Below the pieces are notes generated by a model. The model worked only from the letters and a program-made list of their open reading frames with translations. It did not search any database and was not told the origin of the DNA. Source: Bacteroidales bacterium (GTDB lineage Bacteria; Bacteroidota; Bacteroidia; Bacteroidales; JAGOPY01). Taken from it: DNA of 38,522 nucleotides. The position numbers were made by a program, and so were the translations under genes. Below, in pieces: positions 13,186 through 20,880 of this stretch (position 1 is the stretch's first letter; each line of letters opens with the position of its first letter). The stretch is taken from assembly GCA_023229505.1 (NCBI GenBank), contig JALNZD010000039.1, positions 1 to 38,522 on the forward strand, written 5' to 3'.

Positions 13186-13569
13186 CTAAGCCGGTAAGGA
13201 AACGGAATGGTCAATTTTTCTGAAGGGATAATTGTTGAATATCCTGCTGAAATTATCATTTTCCTCCAGAAGTTGGCTGATTTGGGGTGGGACCATAGGT
13301 TTAAATTTGCTCTTTTTTATCGTCCAACCTAAACGCCTCAGCTCCTCAGTGAAAGTCTTTTTATGGGTAGTGTAAAGTAAAAATTCCCCAAGGCATACTT
13401 TAAACGACTCGAAGGCTTCTTCTTCATTATTACCGTAACCGCTTACATCAAGCGCCGGGCAATAGACTACCTGAGCGCCTCCCTCTTCAAAGATTATAAA
13501 GGGAAGGTTAATGCTTATTTCCTGGTTGCTGCTACTCCAGGTTCCCTTGAATTGTCCTTCCGGTGTCAT
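13186..13569 (-). CDS. HicB-like antitoxin-type protein, no HicA partner seen
   Basis: A 127-aa protein. Residues 18-65 (NLPFIIFEEGGAQVVYCPALDVSGYGNNEEEAFESF) match the partial RNase H fold of HicB antitoxins, which bind and neutralise HicA mRNA interferases. The C-terminal part is helical with a basic stretch (KKSKFKP) but lacks an obvious ribbon-helix-helix. No HicA-sized frame lies on either side. It could be an orphan antitoxin or a HicB-fold protein with another role. A TAATTTTG promoter lies at 13643-13650. ATG at 13569. Confidence 0.7.
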   Translation of the reverse strand: MTPEGQFKGTWSSSNQEISINLPFIIFEEGGAQVVYCPALDVSGYGNNEEEAFESFKVCLGEFLLYTTHKKTFTEELRRLGWTIKKSKFKPMVPPQISQLLEENDNFSRIFNNYPFRKIDHSVSLPA

Positions 13570-13642
13570 AAAAAGCGTGTAAAAAGTTTATTGGCGAAAT
13601 GATATAACGATTTCCGTTATAACCTTGTTATGCATTTGTGAG

Positions 13643-13650
13643 CAAAATTA
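13643..13650 (-). promoter_or_regulatory. -7 promoter element of the HicB-like gene
   Basis: Minus-strand TAATTTTG followed by C fits TAnnTTTG; no clear -33 TTTG is visible. It lies about 74 bases before the start codon. Confidence 0.45.
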
Positions 13651-13699
13651 ACATTTTTAAATCACACCTATATATAATGCAATTTTTTATAGAAAGCAA

Positions 13700-13936
13700 T
13701 TAAAACAACCGCCCGATTCCGGGCGGATTTGCCATTACTTCATTATATAACAGCCTTATTTGCTCCCTGGTACAAATCTTCGTGTTAGGATCCCAAACCC
13801 ATTGCGGATATTCATTTGCCAGGCTCTGAATGCCTGGTCGGCCGTTGAGCAACGCTTGAAGATAAGCATCGTTACAGAGCATCTCCCGCATAAATGTTGC
13901 CCAGGGGATAAAAAAACGCATGACATGACAACACAT
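13700..13936 (-). CDS. Doubtful 78-aa frame next to the CRISPR array
   Basis: An open frame coding for a 78-aa polypeptide with segments YPQWVWDPNTKICTREQIRLL that look protein-like, but I recognise no family. Its last codons (PPGIGRLF) are read through a strong terminator hairpin, which is unusual for a true gene end. It may be the tail of a decayed gene, or simply the trailer of the CRISPR transcript. Start ATG at 13936 has no visible ribosome-binding site. Confidence 0.3.
   Translation of the reverse strand: MCCHVMRFFIPWATFMREMLCNDAYLQALLNGRPGIQSLANEYPQWVWDPNTKICTREQIRLLYNEVMANPPGIGRLF
13709..13726 (-). terminator. Rho-independent terminator downstream of the CRISPR array
   Basis: CCGCCCG-ATTC-CGGGCGG, a 7-bp GC stem, is followed on the minus strand by TTGTTTTA. 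It fits termination of minus-strand transcription coming from the CRISPR array or from the doubtful frame that overlaps it. Confidence 0.75.
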
Positions 13937-13939
13937 CAG

Positions 13940-14333
13940 GTCTAAGTGATCTAAATCCTAAGCAGCCGCTACAACCAAGCAAACAACCATCGTTCCTTTA
14001 TTAATGGCCGGTTTCAGTGATCTAAATCCTAAGCAGCCGCTACAACTGGCTACAATAGCTACCGTTACCAATCGTGGCCGGTTTCAGTAACCTAAGTTCT
14101 AAGCAGCCGCTACAACCTTTAATTGCGATGTGTCTTGTTCTTGGCTCCCAGAGTTTCAGTAACCTAAGTTCTAAGCAGCCGCTACAACTTCAAAATTTCT
14201 TGGGACATTCGGAAACCAAGAAAGTTTCAGTAACCTAAGTTCTAAGCAGCCGCTATAACATAGTCACCTTGTAACTAAGTTACTTAGTCACTGTATGGTT
14301 TCAGTAACCTAAGTTCTAAGTAGCCGCTACAAC
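13940..14333 (-). CRISPR. CRISPR array, six 36-nt repeats and five spacers, no cas genes in window
   Basis: Plus-strand repeat starts GTTTCAGTAACCTAAG and ends TAAGCAGCCGCTACAAC. Repeats begin at 13940, 14011, 14081, 14153, 14224 and 14298; spacers are 35, 34, 36, 35 and 38 nt and all differ. The leftmost repeat has about seven changes and the second shares some of them (GTGATCTAAATCC), which marks the left side as the old trailer end. The leader should then be at the right and transcription on the minus strand, where the repeat ends CTGAAAC, like many type I and III repeats. The type cannot be fixed without cas genes. The repeat has no strong hairpin. Confidence 0.88.
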
Positions 14334-14507
14334 TTAGAATAACCTAACAAACCATCAGGGTAATCTCCTTTCCCGTAAAGATAACCACTTTTCGTCGAAA
14401 ATACATGATAACTTAGTTTTTATAGTAAGATGTTTAACCCCAACGGGGTATTAATCAGACGCTTCATGGATTGCTATAATACTCCATGCCCCACGGGCAA
14501 GCGCTTA
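14334..14507. other. Possible CRISPR leader region
   Basis: An AT-rich stretch right of the newest repeat, with small hairpins CCCC-AAC-GGGG at 14438-14448 and TGCCC/GGGCA at 14487-14499. No gene is seen. Its leader role is inferred from the direction of repeat decay. Confidence 0.4.
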
Positions 14508-14672
14508 CTTGGAAATTTGGAACTGGAAAAAAGAAACTTGAAATTTGAAATTTGAAACTGGAAAAAAGAAACTTGAAATTTGAAATTTGAAACTTGGAAA
14601 CCACTAACCAAGAACCACTAACCACTAACCAATAACCACTAACCAATAACCACTAACCAATAACCAATAACA
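14508..14672. repeat. Block of simple repeats (AAACTTGAAATTTGAAA and ACCACTAACCAATA)
   Basis: The first part, 14508-14598, holds two copies of an about 38-base unit built from GGAAAAAAGAAACTTGAAA and TTTGAAATTTGAAAC. The second part, 14600-14669, repeats CCACTAACCAATAA with small variations six or seven times. A 60-codon frame on the minus strand across it is an artefact. The block separates the CRISPR region from the housekeeping run. Confidence 0.85.
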
Positions 14673-14679
14673 AGAACCT

Positions 14680-15666
14680 TTATTCAATCCCTGCAACATG
14701 CTTCATGAACTGAACACGTTCAAAAGCTGCCGGATTTTTTGCTTCTTTATAACTCAGCTTACCGATGAAATCTGCAGTATTTACAAACTGATGCTTTTCC
14801 ATCCATTGTTCGATGTCTTTTAACATCACACCGATCTGCTCAAAGCCTTTCTGGTACAGAACGCTGGCAATCTGAACAGCCTTTGCACCAGCCAGGAGTT
14901 GTTTGATGACGGCTTCTCCGTCGTGGATGCCGGTTGAGGCAGCAATATCGCATTGAATTTTGTCGGACAGCAAGGCAACCCATCTTAAGGTAAGAGACAT
15001 TTCGGCCGGGGTGCTGAAAACGTGACTTGGAGTTACTTCAAACTTATCGATATCAAAATCCGGCGCAAAGAAACGGTTGAAAAGGACCAGCCCTGAAATA
15101 CCAGTCCAGGACAACTGCAGGGCCATATTCGTCAATCCTGAAAAATAATAACTAATCTTGGCTGCAATCGGAATTTTAACCTGTTTCATAACCGACTGGA
15201 GAATGTCGAAATAAATCTGTTCATGTTGTTCCGCTTTTCTCCTTGGGTCAGAGGGCAGTATGAAAATATTCAACTCAAGGGCATCGGCTCCGGCTTCCTG
15301 GATGTTTTTTGCAAAAGAGACCCATTCGGAAGATGAAACACAGTTGATACTTCCAATGACCGGAATATCCAACTTGCTTTTAGCATCCCTGATTAGTTTT
15401 ATATAATTCTCAAGGTCATTTTCCCGTGTATAATGACTGATATAATCAAGTGCCTCCGGATAAGAGTAATTATTCTCGCTCTGGTTGAATGTTTTATTAA
15501 TCGCAAAATTGATCTGTTCTTCAAATAAGGATTTTAATACAATTGCACCAGCGCCATTGTTGTATAATTTCTGTAAATCATCAATTGAATTAGTCAACCC
15601 TGAACTGCCGGCGATTATAGGGTTGCGCAACTTCAAACCCATGTAAGATGTAGAAAGATCAGCCAT
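14680..15666 (-). CDS. Dihydroorotate-dehydrogenase-like FMN protein
   Basis: A 328-aa TIM-barrel protein related to class 1 dihydroorotate dehydrogenases: STSYMGLKLRNPIIAGSSGLT at the start, INCVSSSEWVSFAKNIQEAGADALELNIF in the middle, and ASTGIHDGEAVIKQLLAGAKAVQIAS near the end, the usual FMN phosphate-binding part. It lacks the clear N-x-S-x-P/Cys active-site loop of true PyrD1 enzymes (here LNIFILPSDPRR), so the substrate may be different. Bacteroidota commonly carry this as a second gene beside the true pyrD. It follows the S41 protease with a 59-base gap. Start ATG 15666. Confidence 0.85.
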   Translation of the reverse strand: MADLSTSYMGLKLRNPIIAGSSGLTNSIDDLQKLYNNGAGAIVLKSLFEEQINFAINKTFNQSENNYSYPEALDYISHYTRENDLENYIKLIRDAKSKLDIPVIGSINCVSSSEWVSFAKNIQEAGADALELNIFILPSDPRRKAEQHEQIYFDILQSVMKQVKIPIAAKISYYFSGLTNMALQLSWTGISGLVLFNRFFAPDFDIDKFEVTPSHVFSTPAEMSLTLRWVALLSDKIQCDIAASTGIHDGEAVIKQLLAGAKAVQIASVLYQKGFEQIGVMLKDIEQWMEKHQFVNTADFIGKLSYKEAKNPAAFERVQFMKHVAGIE

Positions 15667-15725
15667 GAAAAAATATTTAAAACATATTTAGTGATTTATC
15701 TCTTCAGGCTATTAAAAACAGAAGT

Positions 15726-17330
15726 TTAGCCTATATTTAATTTCCGGAAGATGTCATTACCTTCCAGCAGATCCACGGCTTTAAGGAATTCCTCGTCTAT
15801 CGGGGACATGATTTCATAGAAAGAGCCAATATTCCAAAGATTCATTGCTACCATGGCCTTAATCTGGGTATTAATCAATAATTCAGAAGATTTCCACCCT
15901 GGTTCATCAAATTTAACACCTTCTTTTTCGGCTAAATCCTTAAACTCTTTGATCAATACCGAATCAACAGAGAATTTTTCTTTGAACGACATAAGCGAAG
16001 GAAATTGTTCATTCAAATTTGCACGGTTTTCTTCAACAAACTGAAGGGAGAATTTATTTAATACGCCCTTCCTGCGGATTTCCACATAATAATCGGAAAA
16101 CATGGTCGAATCCCAGGGTATGAAAACATCAGGCATGATGCCTCCTCCACCATAAACAATCCTTCCCCTGGGGGTTGAAAATTTTAACGAGTCAGGAAAC
16201 CTGATGCTGTCTGCAAACAGGTATTCCCCATGTTCAAACCTTTTACTGAAATCCTTGTAATATTCTTCTATGCCATTTTCATAAGGTCTCTGTATGCACC
16301 TTCCCGTTGGTGTGAAATACCTGGCAGTAGTCAGTCTGATAACCGAACCATCAGGCAGGTTGAACGGCCTTTGCACCAAACCCTTGCCAAAAGACCTGCG
16401 CCCTATAACAATTCCCCTGTCCCAATCCTGTACCGCCCCTGATACAATCTCACTCGCAGAGGCCGAAGCTTCATCAATGATGACAACCAGTTTGCCTTTT
16501 TCAAAATTTCCTGCCGGGGTTGCAAGGTAATCCTGCCTGGGACTGTGAATTCCTTCAGTGTATACGATCAGCTTTCCGGCATCAAGGAATTCATCAGCCA
16601 GTTCAACAGCCGTATTAAGGTAGCCGCCTGAATTGCCTCGCAGGTCCAGGATAAGCTTGCTCATTCCCTGACTTTTAAGGGTGTTTACGGCTGTTGTAAA
16701 CTCTTCTATCGAGGTTTTTGAAAACCTGTTCAGCCGGATGTAACCGATGTCAGGAGCAGCCATAAAAGAGGCATCTATGGAATTCAGCGGAATTTTATCC
16801 CTTACGATAGTGAACTCCAGGAGATTATTCTTGCCTTTCCTGTAAATTGAAACATCGACGGTAGTTCCTTTTTTCCCTCTCAAACGGTCCATAACCCACT
16901 GATTATCTACCTTGTCACCAGTTGCATCTTCATTATTTATTTTAACAATCTTATCACCGGACAAAATCCCCAATTTTTCAGAAGGACCGCCCGGAACCGG
17001 CGAAATAACAAGGATGGTATCCTGGAAAAGCTGAAAACTAACCCCAATACCTTCAAAACTTCCTTCCAGTGGTTCATTTGCTTTCTGTAACTCTTCCTTT
17101 GATATATATGCCGAATGAGGGTCCAGTTCTTTAAGTGATTTCACGATTGCATCTGCTACGATTTCTTTCATATCGACACTGTCGACATAAGCAAGGTCAA
17201 TGATCTGCATCGCTGCCACGATCTTCTGGATTTCCTGCTTATCTATCAGATTCTGACTAAAAGTAACCGCTCCCCATATTGAAAGAAGAATAAAAAATAA
17301 ACTTGAACGAAGATAAGATGTGATTTTCAT
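15726..17330 (-). CDS. S41-family C-terminal processing peptidase
   Basis: Periplasmic serine protease of the Ctp/Prc type. From the ATG at 17330: signal peptide or anchor (SLFFILLSIWGAVTFS), a PDZ domain (about 85-165, with FEGIGVSFQ and GILSGDKIVKINNE), and the S41 catalytic domain with DEASASASEI (Ser293) and SFGKGLVQ (Lys316), the Ser-Lys dyad of this family. The frame runs up to 17360, but the first 10 codons overlap the preceding gene and 17330 fits a signal peptide better. The C-terminal about 150 residues are a Bacteroidota-type extension. Starts five bases after the E1 gene, likely in one transcript. Confidence 0.92.
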   Translation of the reverse strand: MKITSYLRSSLFFILLSIWGAVTFSQNLIDKQEIQKIVAAMQIIDLAYVDSVDMKEIVADAIVKSLKELDPHSAYISKEELQKANEPLEGSFEGIGVSFQLFQDTILVISPVPGGPSEKLGILSGDKIVKINNEDATGDKVDNQWVMDRLRGKKGTTVDVSIYRKGKNNLLEFTIVRDKIPLNSIDASFMAAPDIGYIRLNRFSKTSIEEFTTAVNTLKSQGMSKLILDLRGNSGGYLNTAVELADEFLDAGKLIVYTEGIHSPRQDYLATPAGNFEKGKLVVIIDEASASASEIVSGAVQDWDRGIVIGRRSFGKGLVQRPFNLPDGSVIRLTTARYFTPTGRCIQRPYENGIEEYYKDFSKRFEHGEYLFADSIRFPDSLKFSTPRGRIVYGGGGIMPDVFIPWDSTMFSDYYVEIRRKGVLNKFSLQFVEENRANLNEQFPSLMSFKEKFSVDSVLIKEFKDLAEKEGVKFDEPGWKSSELLINTQIKAMVAMNLWNIGSFYEIMSPIDEEFLKAVDLLEGNDIFRKLNIG

Positions 17331-17335
17331 GAGCT

Positions 17336-19405
17336 TCAATATTCTAAAATTTCTATGCAAGCCTTATAAATTTTCTCTGTGTTGGGCAGGATAGCTCTTT
17401 CAAGGATCCTGTTAAAGCCGACCGGAGTGAATGTCGATCCAACCCTTTTAACCGGTGCGTCGAGGTACTCAAAGGCCTCTTCTGTAATCATTGAAGCAAT
17501 TTCCGCACCAAAACCGGCGAAAACTTTATCTTCGTGAACAACCACCGCCCTGTTCGTTTTTTTTACGGAGGTCAGGATTGTCGTTTTATCTAATGGGATG
17601 AGAGAACGGATATCGATTACTTCAATCTGCCGGCCTGACTCCTGAAAAATTTTACCGGCGACTTGCAATGACATATGCGTCGTGTTTCCGTATGTGACAA
17701 TGCTAAGATCAGTGCCTTCCCTGCGGATCCTGGCTTTTCCGAAAGGGACTTCAAATTCTTCCGGAACATAAGTCTCAGCTAATGGGTCGTTATAAAGGGC
17801 TTTCGGTTCCATAAACACTGTCGGGCCTTTAGAACGCATGCTTGTTCGGAGCAATCCGGCTGCATCGTCTGCAAATGACGGGTAAACGATCCTGATCCCG
17901 GGAAATGCGGATAATGCCCCTTCAATGTTCTGCGAGTGGTATAACCCACCACCGATATACCCTCCTGAAGCCAGCCTGATCGTCACATTGGAAGCGAATT
18001 GGCCGTTTGATCTCCAATAGTCATGGGTCATTTCGATAAATTGTTCCATGGCAGGCCAGAAGTAATCTGCAAATTCAGCTCCTTCTATCACAATCCGTAT
18101 CTTTTCACTGAAGCGGCTCATGCCATTAGCTGTTCCAACGATGTAATCTTCAGCAATAGGCGCATTGAAGACCCGGTCACGGCCAAATTCCTGCTGCATT
18201 CCCTTTGTGACATTGAACACGCCGCCCTTTTCCTTATTGGCCAGGTCCTGTCCCCAGATAAATGTATCCGGGTTATGGCGGAATTCCTCTTTTAATGTCT
18301 CGTTCAAGGCCTGGATAAGTTTTTTACGGGGACCTTCTTCATGGTGAATTCCTTCTGTAAATTTTACCGGTTGGTAAGGTTCCGGGATAACGAAATCTAA
18401 AATAGATGCCGGGTCGGGATCTGGCATCATGATGACCTTTTTGTGCGCAGCAGAAATCTCTTTTTTAGCCTGGATGTCAATATCCTCAAGTTCCTGTTCG
18501 TTAAAAATATTGGAAAACAAAAGTCGTTTTTTAAATTTTAATAACGGGTCCCTGCCCATAGCTTCACTTATTTCTTCATCGTCCCTGTAAAGCTCGTGAC
18601 GGTCTGAATTGGAATGGGAATGCATCCTTACACAATGGGCATGAACGATCACAGGCTTACATTGTTCCAGCACATGGCGCTTTGCGATAGCCATTGCATT
18701 CATACTGCTGAATACATCAAGCCCGTTGCAATAAATAATCCGAAGGTTTTCAAATCCTTCAAAATTGGTTGCCGCATAATAATTGGCAGTCTGATCCTCT
18801 TTAGGGACGGAAATACCATATCCATTATCCTGGAAAACAAATATCACCGGAAGTTCTTCATTACTGGCGCCATTAATGGCCTCATATACGTAACCTTCAG
18901 AAGTGGATGACTCCCCTTGTGAGCTGATGGCCACTCCACCTGATTTATAGTATTTAATTGCCCTTGCAACACCGACTGCATGAAGTGTGTGATTACCTGT
19001 AGCTGAAGAAACATTATGAATGTTCCAGGCAGGTTTGGCAAAATGATTAGACATATGCCTGCCGCCACCAGCTATGTCATCTTTCTTGGAAAGACCATTG
19101 AGAATTATTTCCTCGGGCGTTAAACCCGCTGAAATAGCAGTCAGCATATCACGGTAATAGGGAAACAAATGATCAGTTTTCCGGTCGAACAGTTGTCCGA
19201 TGGCCAACTGTATACCGTCATGTCCTGCATAGGGTGCATGATAAGACCAGCCAAGAGCTTGTTTAAGGTAATTCGGAGCTTTATCGTCAAGCTGCCTGCC
19301 AAGTGTCAGCAGGTAATACCATTTGCTGAGCGTTACTTTATCAACATTTTTAATCGAGAATACTTTATCTTCTTTATTTATCCTTAGCCTTTTATTCTGG
19401 TACAT
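17336..19405 (-). CDS. 2-Oxoacid dehydrogenase E1, alpha and beta fused
   Basis: Thiamine-diphosphate E1 subunit of a branched-chain 2-oxoacid or pyruvate dehydrogenase complex, with alpha (about 1-345) and beta (about 360-689) in one chain of 689 aa. The alpha part has the ThDP motif SSQGESSTSEGYVYEAIN through FQDNGYGISV (163-200) and GGGRHMSNHF; the beta part has FGRDRVFNAPIAEDYIVGTANGMS, EGAEFADYFWPAMEQ and VHEDKVFAGFGAEIASMI. Fused E1 of this kind is usual in Bacteroidota and most often labelled branched-chain type; I cannot separate the substrates from sequence. No E2 or E3 gene is in the window. A TAATTTTG promoter lies at 19461-19468. Confidence 0.9.
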   Translation of the reverse strand: MYQNKRLRINKEDKVFSIKNVDKVTLSKWYYLLTLGRQLDDKAPNYLKQALGWSYHAPYAGHDGIQLAIGQLFDRKTDHLFPYYRDMLTAISAGLTPEEIILNGLSKKDDIAGGGRHMSNHFAKPAWNIHNVSSATGNHTLHAVGVARAIKYYKSGGVAISSQGESSTSEGYVYEAINGASNEELPVIFVFQDNGYGISVPKEDQTANYYAATNFEGFENLRIIYCNGLDVFSSMNAMAIAKRHVLEQCKPVIVHAHCVRMHSHSNSDRHELYRDDEEISEAMGRDPLLKFKKRLLFSNIFNEQELEDIDIQAKKEISAAHKKVIMMPDPDPASILDFVIPEPYQPVKFTEGIHHEEGPRKKLIQALNETLKEEFRHNPDTFIWGQDLANKEKGGVFNVTKGMQQEFGRDRVFNAPIAEDYIVGTANGMSRFSEKIRIVIEGAEFADYFWPAMEQFIEMTHDYWRSNGQFASNVTIRLASGGYIGGGLYHSQNIEGALSAFPGIRIVYPSFADDAAGLLRTSMRSKGPTVFMEPKALYNDPLAETYVPEEFEVPFGKARIRREGTDLSIVTYGNTTHMSLQVAGKIFQESGRQIEVIDIRSLIPLDKTTILTSVKKTNRAVVVHEDKVFAGFGAEIASMITEEAFEYLDAPVKRVGSTFTPVGFNRILERAILPNTEKIYKACIEILEY

Positions 19406-19460
19406 AGGTTAATTTTCAAGGCAACAATTATTTAACAATCCGGCTGCCCGGTTTGTTTTG

Positions 19461-19468
19461 CAAAATTA
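19461..19468 (-). promoter_or_regulatory. -7 promoter element of the E1 gene
   Basis: Minus-strand TAATTTTG followed by CAAAAC matches TAnnTTTG, 56-63 bases before the E1 start. No clear -33 box was seen. Confidence 0.45.
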
Positions 19469-19518
19469 TACAATAATCGGACATTATTTATAAATAATCT
19501 AAATATGAAGGACTTAGT

Positions 19519-20307
19519 TTAAGAGATATACATCTCAGGGATCCTGTCATTAAAAACATGGTTTCGTGCAGTGATCATCTTATTACCTGATAATTGCGTA
19601 TCAATTTCTGTGGTAATAATTTCTGTTTTATCAGGAGATGCCATCTCAGTTATACTTCCCGAAGGATCGGTAAATACAGAACAGCCGCTGAAAGTGATAT
19701 TCCCTTCTGTTCCAATCCGGTTGGAAGTGGCAATAAATATCCGGTTCATCAGGGAAAGACCTGGCAGGCAACGGTGAGCATTCCCGGTCAGCAGGTTAGA
19801 AGGATGACAGATGAGGTCGGCGCCTTTTTGTGCCATAATTCGCCAGGGTTCCGGGAAAAGATAATCAAAACAGATCATGATCCCAATTTTAAAATCTCCC
19901 AGGTCGAATACAGGAAAACCTGTATTACCTTTCTGAAAGATATCTTTTTCATTCATAAAAAGATGGACCTTACGGTATTTTCCGATGATGCCCGCAGTAC
20001 CGACCAGGATAGCTGTATTAAACAACTTATCGCCTTCCCGTTCATTAATGCCTGAAACAATAAAAATGTTCTTTGACCTTGCCTGGTCTATTAAAAAATC
20101 CTGAAAAATACCCTTTCTGCCAATAACTTCCGAGTATTGGTAAGCTTCTTTATATCCTTTAAAATTATAGCCGGAATTTGAAAGTTCCGGGAGAATAACC
20201 AGCCGGCTTTCTTCAATAGAATCGAACAGGGATTCCAGACGCCTGATATTTTCCTCCGGTTCCGCAAATGCAGGCTGAAACTGGATAATAGATACCGTTG
20301 ATCTCAT
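19519..20307 (-). CDS. Nitrilase-superfamily carbon-nitrogen hydrolase
   Basis: A 262-aa single-domain amidase of the nitrilase superfamily. The Glu-Lys-Cys triad is visible: LVILPELSNSGYNF (Glu), GKYRKVHLF (Lys) and IGIMICFDYLFPEPWR (Cys). The substrate is not evident; relatives act on omega-amides, N-carbamoyl compounds or glutamine-like amides. It begins six bases after the tsaC stop and so is the tail of the yidC-tsaC unit. Start ATG 20307. Confidence 0.88.
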   Translation of the reverse strand: MRSTVSIIQFQPAFAEPEENIRRLESLFDSIEESRLVILPELSNSGYNFKGYKEAYQYSEVIGRKGIFQDFLIDQARSKNIFIVSGINEREGDKLFNTAILVGTAGIIGKYRKVHLFMNEKDIFQKGNTGFPVFDLGDFKIGIMICFDYLFPEPWRIMAQKGADLICHPSNLLTGNAHRCLPGLSLMNRIFIATSNRIGTEGNITFSGCSVFTDPSGSITEMASPDKTEIITTEIDTQLSGNKMITARNHVFNDRIPEMYIS

Positions 20308-20312
20308 GGGTT

Positions 20313-20876
20313 TTACTTTCTGATTACTTCGAATTCGCCATTTTCGAAAAGGCGAATGATTGTCGACGGCTTTGTCCTGATGATGACATCACGGTTAAAA
20401 TTAACAACATGGTCGACACCCTCTAATATTTCTCTGGAAATCTTACTGAAAACTATTGGAGCCGGCTGACCGGAAAGATTTGCAGAAGTGGAAACAACAG
20501 GTCTGTTAAATAAGGAGATCATTTTCCGGCAAAAGTCATTATGGACGATCCGGATAGCTATTGTGCCGTCATCCGCGACAATGTTTTTTGCAACATTCAT
20601 AGCATTCGGATAGATTATGGTAAGAGGTTCCTTGTAGCGTTCAATAAGGTCGTAGGCTATTGGCGGGACTTTTTTAACGTAGGCAGCAAGTTTATCCGGA
20701 TTGTCCAGCAGTATGATCATGCTTTTACACTCAAAGCGCTGTTTAAGGCGATAAATCCTTTCTACCGGCTTTGGCTGAGTGGCATCGCATCCAATCCCCC
20801 AAATGGTATCGGTAGGGTAAAGGATGACTTTGCCTCTTTTAAGGAAGTCGACCGATAGCTTTACTTCTTCTTCCAT
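20313..20876 (-). CDS. tsaC: Threonylcarbamoyl-AMP synthase (TsaC/Sua5 family)
   Basis: Makes threonylcarbamoyl-AMP from Thr, bicarbonate and ATP, the first step of the t6A37 modification of ANN-decoding tRNAs. The 187-aa YrdC domain shows GKVILYPTDTIWGIGCDATQ at the start, KRF-like KQRFECKSMIILL, the SANLSGQPAP loop and PSTIIRL near the end; it lacks the extra Sua5 domain, so it is the short TsaC form. Four bases separate it from the yidC stop. Start ATG 20876. Confidence 0.93.
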   Translation of the reverse strand: MEEEVKLSVDFLKRGKVILYPTDTIWGIGCDATQPKPVERIYRLKQRFECKSMIILLDNPDKLAAYVKKVPPIAYDLIERYKEPLTIIYPNAMNVAKNIVADDGTIAIRIVHNDFCRKMISLFNRPVVSTSANLSGQPAPIVFSKISREILEGVDHVVNFNRDVIIRTKPSTIIRLFENGEFEVIRK

Positions 20877-20880
20877 TTAA

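Noticed and set aside
14464..14646. 60-codon minus-strand frame rich in WLVVSG and NFKFQIS
   Set aside because: It is a translation of the simple-repeat block.
13700..15666. cas genes or a tracrRNA next to the CRISPR array
   Set aside because: Neighbouring genes are HicB-like and DHOD-like, and no second partial copy of the repeat was found that could serve as an anti-repeat.
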